IMG/VR virus record: IMGVR_UViG_3300042465_004824
Location: 1-20,744 of that record
Source: a virus
DNA: 20,744 bases
Reading direction: 5' to 3' (one strand)
Positions 1 to 6,457 of this stretch are shown in pieces. How positions within the stretch are numbered: the first letter of the stretch is position 1; each line of letters opens with the position of its first letter. Below the pieces are notes generated by a model. That model saw only the letters and a list, made by a program, of their open reading frames with translations. It made no database searches and was not told where the DNA came from. A program made the position numbers and the translations under genes.

Positions 1-165
1 GAAGGCGGTCTGGATAAAGTGACGAGCGCAACGAAGAACGGCGTGAGCATGGGCAAGCAAGTCGGCTTGTCGGTGCCTGAAACAATGGAAGCGATGAGCA
101 AAGCCATCAGCTATATTGACCTTGGACTTGTCCCCTATACGACTCGGACATACGGCAGGTTTTGA
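1..165 (+). CDS. C-terminal end of a gpW-like head-tail joining protein (partial)
   Basis: The window opens inside a gene; 54 codons remain before the TGA at 163-165. The visible part reads as a beta-hairpin (TKNGVSMGKQVGLS), then one helix (PETMEAMSKAISYI), then a basic aromatic tail ending RTYGRF. That matches the layout of the lambda gpW family, small proteins of roughly 70 residues that join head and tail and are encoded between the large terminase subunit and the portal gene. The position just before a lambda-type portal gene fits. The stop codon overlaps the TTGACA element in front of the portal start. The identification rests on topology and gene order, not on a strong motif, and the N-terminus lies outside the window. 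Confidence 0.5.
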   Translation, partial: EGGLDKVTSATKNGVSMGKQVGLSVPETMEAMSKAISYIDLGLVPYTTRTYGRF

Positions 166-184
166 CACGCTAGTCTAGTAAATG
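162..184 (+). promoter_or_regulatory. TTGACA element 14 bases before the portal start codon
   Basis: TTGACA at 162-167 overlaps the upstream stop codon and is followed by 14 bases and the ATG at 182. The A/T-rich TAGTAA abuts the ATG. The same arrangement recurs at 4226, 4983 and 11318. The spacing is too short for an ordinary sigma70 promoter serving this ATG. Confidence 0.4.
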
Positions 185-1939
185 GCAATCCTCGATCAAT
201 ACGGCAACTCTATCCAATACAAGGCAGCCAGAGCAGCAGCCAATTCTCAGTATTTGAGCGGCAATCATAGACCGTGGGAGCCGATCGAGAAGAAGGACAT
301 TTCAGACCTTATTCCAGAAGCGGATCGTGTAAATTTGCAGAGCCAGGCTCGACGCATCTATATCAACTTCGGACCGATCAAGAACGCGATCAATCAGCGT
401 TCGATGTATTCCGTCGGTCGAGCCTTTATGCCGGAGTTCAAAGGACAAGACACCGAGTTTGGGATTGTCGCGACCGAATGGCTGAACAGCACCTTTTATC
501 CTATCGGCGACACCCGGGGAGGGATGCACGATTTCAAGACCAACCTTTTCACATGGTCGAGCGCGATTGACGTCGATGGCGAGATATTCATCTTGATGAC
601 GGAAACCAAGAACGGCTTCCCGCTTTATCAGGGAATACCATCACACCGGATCGCAACGCCGAAGGGCATGAGAGACGGCCCGATGAGAGGTGGAGAGTTG
701 AAGGACGGCATCATCTATCTTGCCAGCGGAACCCCAAAAGAATACGCATTCTGCGACAAGCAAGGGATGCTTTCTGAGTGGATACCGGCTGCCAATATCA
801 TCCACCTTTACGATCCGGAGTGGCAGTATCAGGGACGCGGATTGACCGCGCTCACTCATTGCATCAACGACTGCCGGGACATCATCCAATCTACCGAGTG
901 GGAACGCTTGGCGATGATGCAGATGAGCAGCATCAGTCTCATCGAATACAACGATACCGGAGGTGCCGACACCGAAGATCCTCGGAATATGCTCCTCGGC
1001 AACTGCGAGAGCGCAAATAAGGGCATGGTCGTCGAGAGCATGGACGGCGGCACGGTTCGTTATTTCAAATCGAACAGCGGCGGCAAGATCGAGACGCTAG
1101 TCAACAACCGACCGGGCAATCCGTTCTTGGACTTCCACGACCGACTTCTCAAATCTGCGTATGCCGGATTGAACTGGCCATATGCTTTTTACAACGGCCA
1201 CGGCGCCGGCGGCGGCACGGCACAGCGCACCGAGATTGCAATGGCGCAACGTGCGATTGAGGACCGGCAGGATCTACTTTTCTACGCAGCACGTCGGATC
1301 GTGTCCTATGCGGTCGCGAAAGCGCAAAAACGCGGCGACTTGCCGCAGTCTGCAGACTGGTATAAATGGGAGTTCTCAACACCGCCGAAACTAACGATTG
1401 ATGACGGCAGGGTTATGAAGGAACTGGAGTCAGCATACAAGCTTGGCTTTAAGTCTGCCGGAGACATCACCGCAGCGATGGGCAAAAAATACACCGACGT
1501 TGTCCGCATGAAAGCGGAGGAGGCAGCAATGCGACAAGTGATTAAGGTAGAGGTCGAGAAGAAATACGGAGTTAAAATTGATTCTCGCGAAATCGCCATG
1601 ATGACACCTAACGACCAACCAGACCAAGAGCAGATCGACTTATCTAGTGATGAAAATCAACAACCAGATGAATCAGCCAACGAGCGTATGAAGTTTGACA
1701 ATCTAAAAGCCAAGTTCGACGCTTACGGCGTAGCAGTTCGCGCAGGTGCAATCACACCAGCAGAAGTTGACGAGGACGCTTTCCGAAAAGAAGCAGGACT
1801 CCCAACCATGTCGCCAGCAGTAAGAGGGGCATGGAAAGAAGATAAAGGATACCGCCGCCCGATCACGCTTCTCCAAAAAGGAGCGGCAGCGATGGGATTT
1901 GGAGGCAAACCACAAACAGAAGATCCAACCGAGGAATAA
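182..1939 (+). CDS. Portal protein, lambda gpB-type
   Basis: This encodes a 585-residue portal, the ring at the capsid vertex through which DNA is packaged and ejected. Features typical of the lambda-type portal family are the N-terminal part with RRIYINFGPIKNAINQRSMY, a WLNSTF segment, DGEIFILM, the IPSHRI stretch and IIHLYDPEWQYQGRGLTAL (around residues 209-228). The length is slightly above the 533 residues of lambda gpB. The C-terminal 100 residues are acidic and polar, as in other portals with a flexible tail. The ATG at 182 is preceded by a TTGACA element rather than a Shine-Dalgarno site. The head-protease gene follows after 9 bases. Function is assigned with good confidence from family features and from gene order with the protease and capsid genes. 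Confidence 0.88.
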   Translation: MAILDQYGNSIQYKAARAAANSQYLSGNHRPWEPIEKKDISDLIPEADRVNLQSQARRIYINFGPIKNAINQRSMYSVGRAFMPEFKGQDTEFGIVATEWLNSTFYPIGDTRGGMHDFKTNLFTWSSAIDVDGEIFILMTETKNGFPLYQGIPSHRIATPKGMRDGPMRGGELKDGIIYLASGTPKEYAFCDKQGMLSEWIPAANIIHLYDPEWQYQGRGLTALTHCINDCRDIIQSTEWERLAMMQMSSISLIEYNDTGGADTEDPRNMLLGNCESANKGMVVESMDGGTVRYFKSNSGGKIETLVNNRPGNPFLDFHDRLLKSAYAGLNWPYAFYNGHGAGGGTAQRTEIAMAQRAIEDRQDLLFYAARRIVSYAVAKAQKRGDLPQSADWYKWEFSTPPKLTIDDGRVMKELESAYKLGFKSAGDITAAMGKKYTDVVRMKAEEAAMRQVIKVEVEKKYGVKIDSREIAMMTPNDQPDQEQIDLSSDENQQPDESANERMKFDNLKAKFDAYGVAVRAGAITPAEVDEDAFRKEAGLPTMSPAVRGAWKEDKGYRRPITLLQKGAAAMGFGGKPQTEDPTEE

Positions 1940-1948
1940 TTTAACACC

Positions 1949-2983
1949 ATGAAATTTTTACAAATCAACAACAAAATCGGCAAGGTCAAGCTGAACGATG
2001 CAGTCACGCCTTGGAGCGCGGATGACTTGATCGGAGAGATTGAGAAGCAATACGGCAACCAGGCAGTTGTGGAAAACCTGACAATCGGAGGCTTCCAATG
2101 CTCGTCAGATGACGCACTCGAAACGCTTGAGATCGAAATCAACTCCCCGGGCGGCAGCGTCCTTGATGGCTACCGCGTCTACAACTCACTCATGCAGATG
2201 CGCAGCCGTGGAGTTGAAGTCATCGCAACGGTCAACACGCTGGCAGCATCGATGGGCAGCGTCATCCTGATGGCAGCGAACAAGGTCAAGATCGTTGAAG
2301 GCGGTCGGATCATGATTCACGAAGCGTCTCAGACCGTATCTGGCGACAGCGAAGATCACGCACGAGCAGCCAAGAATCTCGAAGAAATCTCCGAAGAAAT
2401 TTCAATCATCTACGCTAACCGGACCGGCGCAGAACCCGAGGAAATGCGGGAGCTGATGAAAAAGGAAACTTGGATGGGTGCAAAGGAGGCGGTGGATAGA
2501 AAGTTCGCCGATGAGATCGTGAAATTTGACACCGGCGCAAAGAACAATATGAGCATCCTCGCAAAATTATTCCCAAACAACGATCAAGTGGAACAGATCG
2601 AAGCCGCAATTCAGGAAGCCGACTCGATCCGTGCCGAACTCAAATCAGCACAAGATCAAATCTCTGAGCTTCAAACATCCATCCAAGATCACGCGATTGT
2701 TTCAAGCAATCTGATTGAGGCACAAACTAAGATCACCGAGATCGAAGCATTGATTGAAGGGAAGGATCTGGAGATTTCAAATCTTAAAGAAGAAATCCAA
2801 TCAGTCGACGAGAAAGCATCCATCAAAGCCGCTGAACTCCTCGCACAAAACGGACATCCTCAAGCCGTAAATCTCAATGATGAAGCTGGCGAGTCCATCA
2901 AATCAATGTCTCTTGAAGCATTCAATGCAATGACACCGCATAAACGCATGTCGTTCATCAAAGAAGGCGGAAAGATCAAGTAA
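1949..2983 (+). CDS. ClpP-fold prohead protease with C-terminal scaffold-like region
   Basis: This 344-residue protein is a head maturation protease of the ClpP/S49 superfamily. The core spans about residues 1-195: EIEINSPGGSVLDGYRVYN (61-79), the nucleophile Ser101 in NTLAASMGS and His124 in IMIHEAS. Glu173 in KKETWMGAKEAV stands where E. coli ClpP has its catalytic Asp. Residues 200-300 are rich in heptad-like Glu, Gln, Leu and Ile, predicted as a long coiled coil, and the end is a short basic domain (MTPHKRMSFIKEGGKIK). This arrangement resembles lambda gpC, whose C-terminal part is the scaffold Nu3. It would process and shape the prohead made by the capsid protein encoded 29 bases downstream. 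The substrate is inferred from context. Confidence 0.85.
   Translation: MKFLQINNKIGKVKLNDAVTPWSADDLIGEIEKQYGNQAVVENLTIGGFQCSSDDALETLEIEINSPGGSVLDGYRVYNSLMQMRSRGVEVIATVNTLAASMGSVILMAANKVKIVEGGRIMIHEASQTVSGDSEDHARAAKNLEEISEEISIIYANRTGAEPEEMRELMKKETWMGAKEAVDRKFADEIVKFDTGAKNNMSILAKLFPNNDQVEQIEAAIQEADSIRAELKSAQDQISELQTSIQDHAIVSSNLIEAQTKITEIEALIEGKDLEISNLKEEIQSVDEKASIKAAELLAQNGHPQAVNLNDEAGESIKSMSLEAFNAMTPHKRMSFIKEGGKIK
2549..2983 (+). CDS. Probable nested scaffold protein from an internal start
   Basis: Met201 of the protease lies exactly where the protease domain ends and the coiled coil begins. The bases before it, aaagaacaatATG, resemble the leader of the major capsid gene, aaataacaatATG. Independent initiation here would make a 144-residue, strongly helical protein ending in the same basic C-terminus, which suits a scaffold. 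In lambda, Nu3 is made by internal initiation within gene C, so the arrangement has precedent. The sequence does not prove that the internal start is used. Confidence 0.45.
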   Translation: MSILAKLFPNNDQVEQIEAAIQEADSIRAELKSAQDQISELQTSIQDHAIVSSNLIEAQTKITEIEALIEGKDLEISNLKEEIQSVDEKASIKAAELLAQNGHPQAVNLNDEAGESIKSMSLEAFNAMTPHKRMSFIKEGGKIK

Positions 2984-3012
2984 TCAATCTCAATCTCTAA
3001 TCAAATAACAAT

Positions 3013-4161
3013 ATGCCTAACACCCTCACAAACCTAGTATCCGACGCCTACGCTGCGTTGGATGTCGTATCTCGCGAACTCGTGGGATTCATTCCATCCG
3101 TAACTCGTGACGCTTCTGTCGATCGTGTTGCAGTTGGTCAAAACGTTCGTTCTTTCAAAACCGCTGCCAACACCGCAGGGAAAGACATCGAAGCAGCAAT
3201 GGCATTCCCAGCCGCAGCTTATCAGACCGTCGGCAACGACGCGATCACGATCAGCAAAGCTCGTGCATTCCCATTCAGCTGGACCGCCGAAGAGCAATAC
3301 ACGGTCAACGCCGGTGCCGGAACTCTTTCCGTCGCTCAAGACCAGATCGCTCAAGCCTATCGCGCAGCCGTGAATGAGATCGAAAACGACCTCGCTGACG
3401 CAGCCGCACTTGGCGCTTCCGGTGGTATCACACCGAACGCAACCACTCTTTTCAGCGCAAGCCTGAAAGATGCAGCCTTCGCGAAAAAATTCCTCGATGA
3501 CCGCGGCGCTCCACTCAGCGACCGTCACATGGTCCTCAACACGACTGCCTCCGCAGCAATGCGCGGTCTGACTCAGCTCACCAACGTTGGTGATTCTGGA
3601 GAAGACTCGCTGCTTCGCCAAGGAGTTCTGAACAACCTCATGGGCTTCGCTGTCCGTGAGTCTGCTCAAGTCGGATTGACTGCTACCGCTACCGGCGCAA
3701 GCTACCTTGTTGACTTAACTGCTGGCTATCCAGTAGGCACCACCGTGATCCATGTTGACACCGGCACCGGCACGATCCCAGCAGGATCGCTCGTGACCAT
3801 CGGCGGCAACAGCTATATGGTCGTGACTGGCTTCGCTGGAGACGGCGACGGCGACATCACAATCGCTGCACCGGGTCTCATCAAAGCGATCGCCAACAAC
3901 GATCCCGTGACTGTCCTTTCCGCACAAGACGCGAACGCAGCTTTCAGCCGCAACTCAATCGTTCTTGCAACTCGCCTCCCAGCTGTGCCACTCAGCGGCA
4001 ATGACCTCGCTCTTATGCGCGAAGTCATCACCGACCCACGCAGCGGCCTGAGCTTCGAGCTTGCTGTCTATCCCGGGTATCGCATGGTCCACTACGAGAT
4101 CGGCGTGCTTTGGGGTGCCAAGGTGATCAAGCCAGAGCATATCTGCTTGTTGACCGACTAA
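3013..4161 (+). CDS. Major capsid protein, P22-coat-like
   Basis: This 382-residue shell protein has the signature C-terminal region of the P22 coat-like family: AFSRNSIVLATRLPAVP, then TDPRSGLSFEL, YPGYRMVHYEIGVLWGAKVIKPEHICLL. The N-terminal part (NTLTNLVSDAYAALDVVSRELVG) is also typical. A Gly/Thr-rich beta insertion around residues 230-295 (PAGSLVTIGGNSYMVV, then DGDITIAAPGL) probably forms an inserted domain, as P22 coat has. The ATG is preceded by aatcaaataacaat, with no Shine-Dalgarno site. The gene lies between the protease and a strong terminator, consistent with a separate highly expressed unit. Codons are enriched in GCC, ATC and CTC, more than in flanking genes, as expected for an abundant protein. 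Confidence 0.85.
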   Translation: MPNTLTNLVSDAYAALDVVSRELVGFIPSVTRDASVDRVAVGQNVRSFKTAANTAGKDIEAAMAFPAAAYQTVGNDAITISKARAFPFSWTAEEQYTVNAGAGTLSVAQDQIAQAYRAAVNEIENDLADAAALGASGGITPNATTLFSASLKDAAFAKKFLDDRGAPLSDRHMVLNTTASAAMRGLTQLTNVGDSGEDSLLRQGVLNNLMGFAVRESAQVGLTATATGASYLVDLTAGYPVGTTVIHVDTGTGTIPAGSLVTIGGNSYMVVTGFAGDGDGDITIAAPGLIKAIANNDPVTVLSAQDANAAFSRNSIVLATRLPAVPLSGNDLALMREVITDPRSGLSFELAVYPGYRMVHYEIGVLWGAKVIKPEHICLLTD

Positions 4162-4187
4162 CTTCTAGTGTTCATGTATTAGTGAAG

Positions 4188-4224
4188 AAGCCGTCCTCAG
4201 AAATGGGGGCGGCTTTGTGCTTTT
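4188..4224 (+). terminator. Rho-independent terminator after the capsid gene
   Basis: An 11-pair stem joins AAGCCGTCCTC (4188-4198) to GGGGGCGGCTT (4205-4215), with two G-U pairs and a six-base loop, and is followed by tgtgctttt. It sits 26 bases after the capsid stop codon and would separate head transcripts from the neck and tail genes. Confidence 0.8.
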
Positions 4225-4225
4225 A

Positions 4226-4248
4226 TTGACAAGCTGGCTTTATAGATG
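4226..4248 (+). promoter_or_regulatory. TTGACA element 14 bases before the connector gene
   Basis: TTGACA (4226-4231) begins one base after the terminator U-tract. TTTATAG directly precedes the ATG at 4246. A restart signal is expected here because the terminator should stop upstream transcripts, but the spacing from TTGACA to the A/T-rich box is only 8-9 bases. Confidence 0.42.
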
Positions 4249-4557
4249 AGCGGAATTGATAGTTTCCTTTTGAGCGCACTTGACGAGGTTGATGCGATGC
4301 TCGGCACGGTCACAATGACCGTCAGCGGACAAACCTTCGCGGTCGTGATCGACGACGTGACAAAATCGACAATCGGCGACGATGTAGGCTTGACTGCCGA
4401 ATATGATGTGATCGCCTGCGCGCAGCCTGCCGACGTGACCAATCCGAAAAGCCTTGTCAATAAGCGATGCACTCTCGACGGATCCGATTATCGGATCAAT
4501 CAAGTCAGGGTCGGAACGATCGCGGTCCACTTCATTCTCACAGATATAAACAAATGA
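4246..4557 (+). CDS. Putative head-tail connector (gpFII-like)
   Basis: This 103-residue protein has a beta-rich layout: an N-terminal helix (SFLLSALDEVDAMLG), strands around TVTMTVSGQTFAVVIDD, and a closing SDYRINQVRVGTIAVHFIL. Small proteins with a variable-loop centre, a 'value of the field must be redefined' middle and a YRIxxV...xL ending are common at this position as head-tail joining or stopper proteins like lambda gpFII. No single motif is decisive, so the role comes mainly from position after the capsid gene and before the tail completion gene. Its stop overlaps the next start as ATGA, showing translational coupling. Confidence 0.5.
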   Translation: MSGIDSFLLSALDEVDAMLGTVTMTVSGQTFAVVIDDVTKSTIGDDVGLTAEYDVIACAQPADVTNPKSLVNKRCTLDGSDYRINQVRVGTIAVHFILTDINK

Positions 4558-4979
4558 ACATCCAGAGGCAGCTCAAATCAATCCTGATCGACTATCTCAC
4601 GATCTACAAACCAGCCGCAGACATCGAGGTGATCGATGCCAAGCGCCTCGAGCTGGCTACCCTGCCGACAATCGCGGTCGAAGTGACCAACGAGTCGGCA
4701 CATTCTCAGGCGCTCTGGAACGTGATCGTCTGCCAGGTATCGATCCTCTACCGTGTCCATGCCGGCGACGTCGAGCAATCCGATCTTGATGAACACCTCG
4801 AAGCCATCGAGCAATCGATACAGGATCCGAACAGTATTGTGGCTCTCGGCGACGAATCAAGCCTTGTGATTTTCAACTGGCTTTATCAAGGATCGACGCA
4901 GGACTGGAACGATTCGATGATCGACACAGTATTTACCGCGGAGTGTATCGTGACAATTAAGCCGGTTAATTCAAACTGA
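4554..4979 (+). CDS. Putative tail completion or terminator protein
   Basis: The start is taken at ATG 4554, which overlaps the previous stop as ATGA; the open frame extends further upstream to 4467 but only inside the preceding gene. The product has 141 residues: an N-terminal helix (NIQRQLKSILIDYLTIY), a central LPTIAVEVTNES segment, a hydrophobic strand (VIVCQVSILYRVHAG), a helix (SDLDEHLEAIEQSIQD) and two final strands. Proteins of this size and alpha/beta layout directly before the tail-tube gene usually cap the tail or join it to the head (lambda gpU/gpZ-type roles). No defining residues are recognised, so this is a positional call. Confidence 0.5.
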   Translation: MNIQRQLKSILIDYLTIYKPAADIEVIDAKRLELATLPTIAVEVTNESAHSQALWNVIVCQVSILYRVHAGDVEQSDLDEHLEAIEQSIQDPNSIVALGDESSLVIFNWLYQGSTQDWNDSMIDTVFTAECIVTIKPVNSN

Positions 4980-4982
4980 AAT

Positions 4983-5004
4983 TTGACAGCCGTGCATAAG
5001 CATG
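4983..5004 (+). promoter_or_regulatory. TTGACA element 13 bases before the tail-tube gene
   Basis: TTGACA (4983-4988) is followed by gccgtg, CATAAG and then the ATG at 5002. The CATAAG box is shared with the copy at 11318. The element fills the 22-base gap between the two genes. Confidence 0.4.
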
Positions 5005-5373
5005 GCAGCAACAGTATATACCGCAGCATCGGCTTCTGACTTAGTTTTCGCACTTACGAACGAAACCGGAATTATTCTCACCAACTACTCACGCAACGTC
5101 AGCCCGGTTAAGACCGAGGTGCGCGATGCTGAGAACGAAGTTGTAGCAGTCGCATATAGCGGCATCACCGCAGCGATCACCCTTGATGGATTCATCAACG
5201 GCACCACCGAGTTCGAGGTCGCAAACCTTTTGACCCTCGCAAACGATACCAGTTCGTATGGCTTAACCGGCGGCACCGTGATCGTCGATTCCGTCAACGA
5301 ATCACACGCACAAGGCGAGTTCAAAAAAGTTTCAGTTTCCTGCACTCAATACGCAGAAACGATGACTGCCTAA
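5002..5373 (+). CDS. Putative major tail-tube protein
   Basis: This 123-residue protein is predicted to be almost entirely beta structure: DLVFALTNETGIILTNYS, then TEVRDAENEVVAVAYSG, ITLDGFING, and a final KKVSVSCTQY strand. The phrase 'EVRDAENEVVAVAYSG' followed by a glycine-rich loop is reminiscent of small tube-like proteins that form the tail tube or baseplate hub by stacking. Its position between tail completion and the tail assembly chaperones is where siphoviruses encode the tube subunit. It has its own TTGACA element and is followed by a 47-base structured gap, as expected for an abundant structural protein. The family is inferred from context and fold rather than from a diagnostic motif. 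Confidence 0.55.
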   Translation: MAATVYTAASASDLVFALTNETGIILTNYSRNVSPVKTEVRDAENEVVAVAYSGITAAITLDGFINGTTEFEVANLLTLANDTSSYGLTGGTVIVDSVNESHAQGEFKKVSVSCTQYAETMTA

Positions 5374-5382
5374 TCATTAAAC

Positions 5383-5411
5383 AACCCTGCCGCTGGGTTT
5401 GAATAGGCGGC
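5383..5411 (+). other. Possible H-type RNA pseudoknot between tail-tube and next gene
   Basis: Stem 1 pairs AACCC (5383-5387) with GGGTT (5395-5399). The loop of that hairpin contains GCCGC (5389-5393), which can pair with GCGGC (5407-5411). The element starts 9 bases after the tail-tube stop and ends 9 bases before the next ATG. It could modulate translation or protect the upstream message end. Confidence 0.35.
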
Positions 5412-5420
5412 AAATATATT

Positions 5421-5810
5421 ATGAGCCGAGAAATGTTTCACACGACGAATCTGAAAGCCGCGACCGCATTGGTGACGCTTGGCTTTGATCTACTGACGCC
5501 GCCAGTCACTCGCTCGATCCGCGATGATGGCGAGGAGTCGACCGTTTTCTGGTTTGAGCCTCGCAACAAGGAAGGACGCAAAGCCATGGATGTCTATCGA
5601 GACATGACCAAAGGCAGCGACGCGCTCCGCGCAGCGGATCCAGAGAACCCGATCAACTACATCCGCGAGGCACTTGGCAATCGCGATGAGCTAATCAGCC
5701 TTATTCGCAACACTCCACGCAACGTCGTGATCAAGCGCAACGGTCGATCGATCGCAATCCGCGAGGATGCAACGCAGGAGCAGAAAGAACAATTCAAACC
5801 ATACCTATAA
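5421..5810 (+). CDS. DUF5659-like small protein in the tail module
   Basis: This 129-residue protein begins with FHTTNLKAATALVTLGFDLL, followed by a charged loop, TVFWFEP and a helix (GRKAMDVYRDM). That order (substrate-like helix, a GF-x-L turn, a strand ending in F-x-F/W, then a helix) resembles DUF5659-type small phage proteins of unknown function. The C-terminal half adds helices (NYIREALGNRDELISLIRN) and a basic strand (NVVIKRNGRSIAI). It lies between the tail-tube and chaperone genes, with 3 bases to the next start. A tail-assembly role is possible from position only. Confidence 0.45.
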   Translation: MSREMFHTTNLKAATALVTLGFDLLTPPVTRSIRDDGEESTVFWFEPRNKEGRKAMDVYRDMTKGSDALRAADPENPINYIREALGNRDELISLIRNTPRNVVIKRNGRSIAIREDATQEQKEQFKPYL

Positions 5811-5813
5811 ATT

Positions 5814-6218
5814 ATGAGCAAAAAACAAAACATCGAACTGATGACAGACGAGGAAGTATTGACCCGGGGAGCGGTCAAGACAGATGAGAAGATCGCAAAG
5901 TTGAATCTGCGGCCGATCACGATCCGGACCTTTTCCCAGATGATGCGGAACGGGATCGTCGGCAATGACAATCAAGACATTTTCCAGAAGACCGCGGCAT
6001 TCGGCTTTATTCACAGCGCATCAAAAGAAGAAGTGAGCGCGGTCGTCAGCGACAAGGACAAATTCCAAGCTGCGGTCGATGACTGGATGGATGAGAACTT
6101 TACCTACCACAACGAGATGGAGCCGCTCGCCGAGGCTATGAATCGAGCCTTCGAGGAATACTCAGCCGCTACATCAACTGGATTCGTCCCATACCAAGGC
6201 AACGGCTCAAAAAACTAG
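5814..6218 (+). CDS. Tail assembly chaperone, short form (gpG-like)
   Basis: This 134-residue protein ends at a TAG immediately after the slip sequence A AAA AAC. Its place before the tape-measure gene, its small size and the frameshift product identify it as the lambda gpG equivalent, a chaperone that coats the tape-measure protein while the tail tube polymerises. The sequence starts MSKKQNIELMTDEEVLTRG, has a mid-protein helix-rich part (TFSQMMRNGIV, KTAAFGFIHSAS) and an acidic end (DDWMDENF, EMEPLAEAMNRAFEEY). Sequence similarity to lambda gpG is not evident. The assignment rests on architecture, which is well conserved in siphoviruses. Confidence 0.75.
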   Translation: MSKKQNIELMTDEEVLTRGAVKTDEKIAKLNLRPITIRTFSQMMRNGIVGNDNQDIFQKTAAFGFIHSASKEEVSAVVSDKDKFQAAVDDWMDENFTYHNEMEPLAEAMNRAFEEYSAATSTGFVPYQGNGSKN

Positions 6219-6457
6219 CCACACCCATCTGGATCGCTTCGTATGTGCATCAGCTTGCGGCAGCTACCGGGTGGGGATACAACGAGATCATGGATGAGGT
6301 GCCGCTGGCACTCGGCTTGCAGATCATCGATGCTCAATGTTTGAAGGAAGGGATTATGCGCGAGCGGATGACTTCATACGATGACTATGAATCCGCGGAT
6401 GACATAATTGACAAAGCATTTAACAACATAGGGAATGGCAGCAAAAATCAAATCTGA
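5814..6457 (+). CDS. Tail assembly chaperone, frameshifted long form (gpGT-like)
   Basis: A -1 slip on A AAA AAC (6209-6215) bypasses the TAG at 6216 and continues in the frame of 6215-6457. The result is a 214-residue fusion: 134 residues of the short form plus 80 more beginning LATPIWIASYVHQLAAATGWG. The added part has helices (NEIMDEVPLALGLQIIDAQCL) and an acidic C-terminus, as the T domain of gpGT does, which contacts the tape measure. The downstream frame has no ATG near its beginning, only a GTG at 6245, so it is unlikely to be an independent gene. The fused product should be made at a small fixed ratio to the short form. Confidence 0.78.
6209..6215 (+). other. Programmed -1 frameshift slip site A AAA AAC
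   Basis: The heptamer matches the X XXY YYZ rule in the zero frame (TCA AAA AAC TAG), with the stop codon directly after. Both tRNAs can re-pair after a one-base back-slip. No convincing downstream hairpin was found; a 5-pair CACCC (6222-6226) with GGGTG (6269-6273) is the best candidate. Confidence 0.8.

Noticed and set aside
2527-2532. Other TTGACA copies within genes (1696, 2526, 6408, 8923, 16296 regions)
   Set aside because: They lie inside coding frames and are not 13-16 bases before a start codon; the one at 6408 is 21 bases from the ATG at 6435.
3034-3669. A 211-codon antisense ORF in the capsid gene
   Set aside because: It is a shadow of the biased capsid codons, with no leader or domain.
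6245-6457. A separate 70-codon gene starting at GTG 6245
   Set aside because: Its frame is entered by the -1 slip at 6209-6215 and has no suitable start context; it is the extension of the tail chaperone.
6201-6457. Both tail-chaperone frames end in the residues GNGSKN
   Set aside because: The DNA words differ (ggctcaaaaaac and ggcagcaaaaatc) and the second is shared with the start of the next gene, so coincidence is likely.
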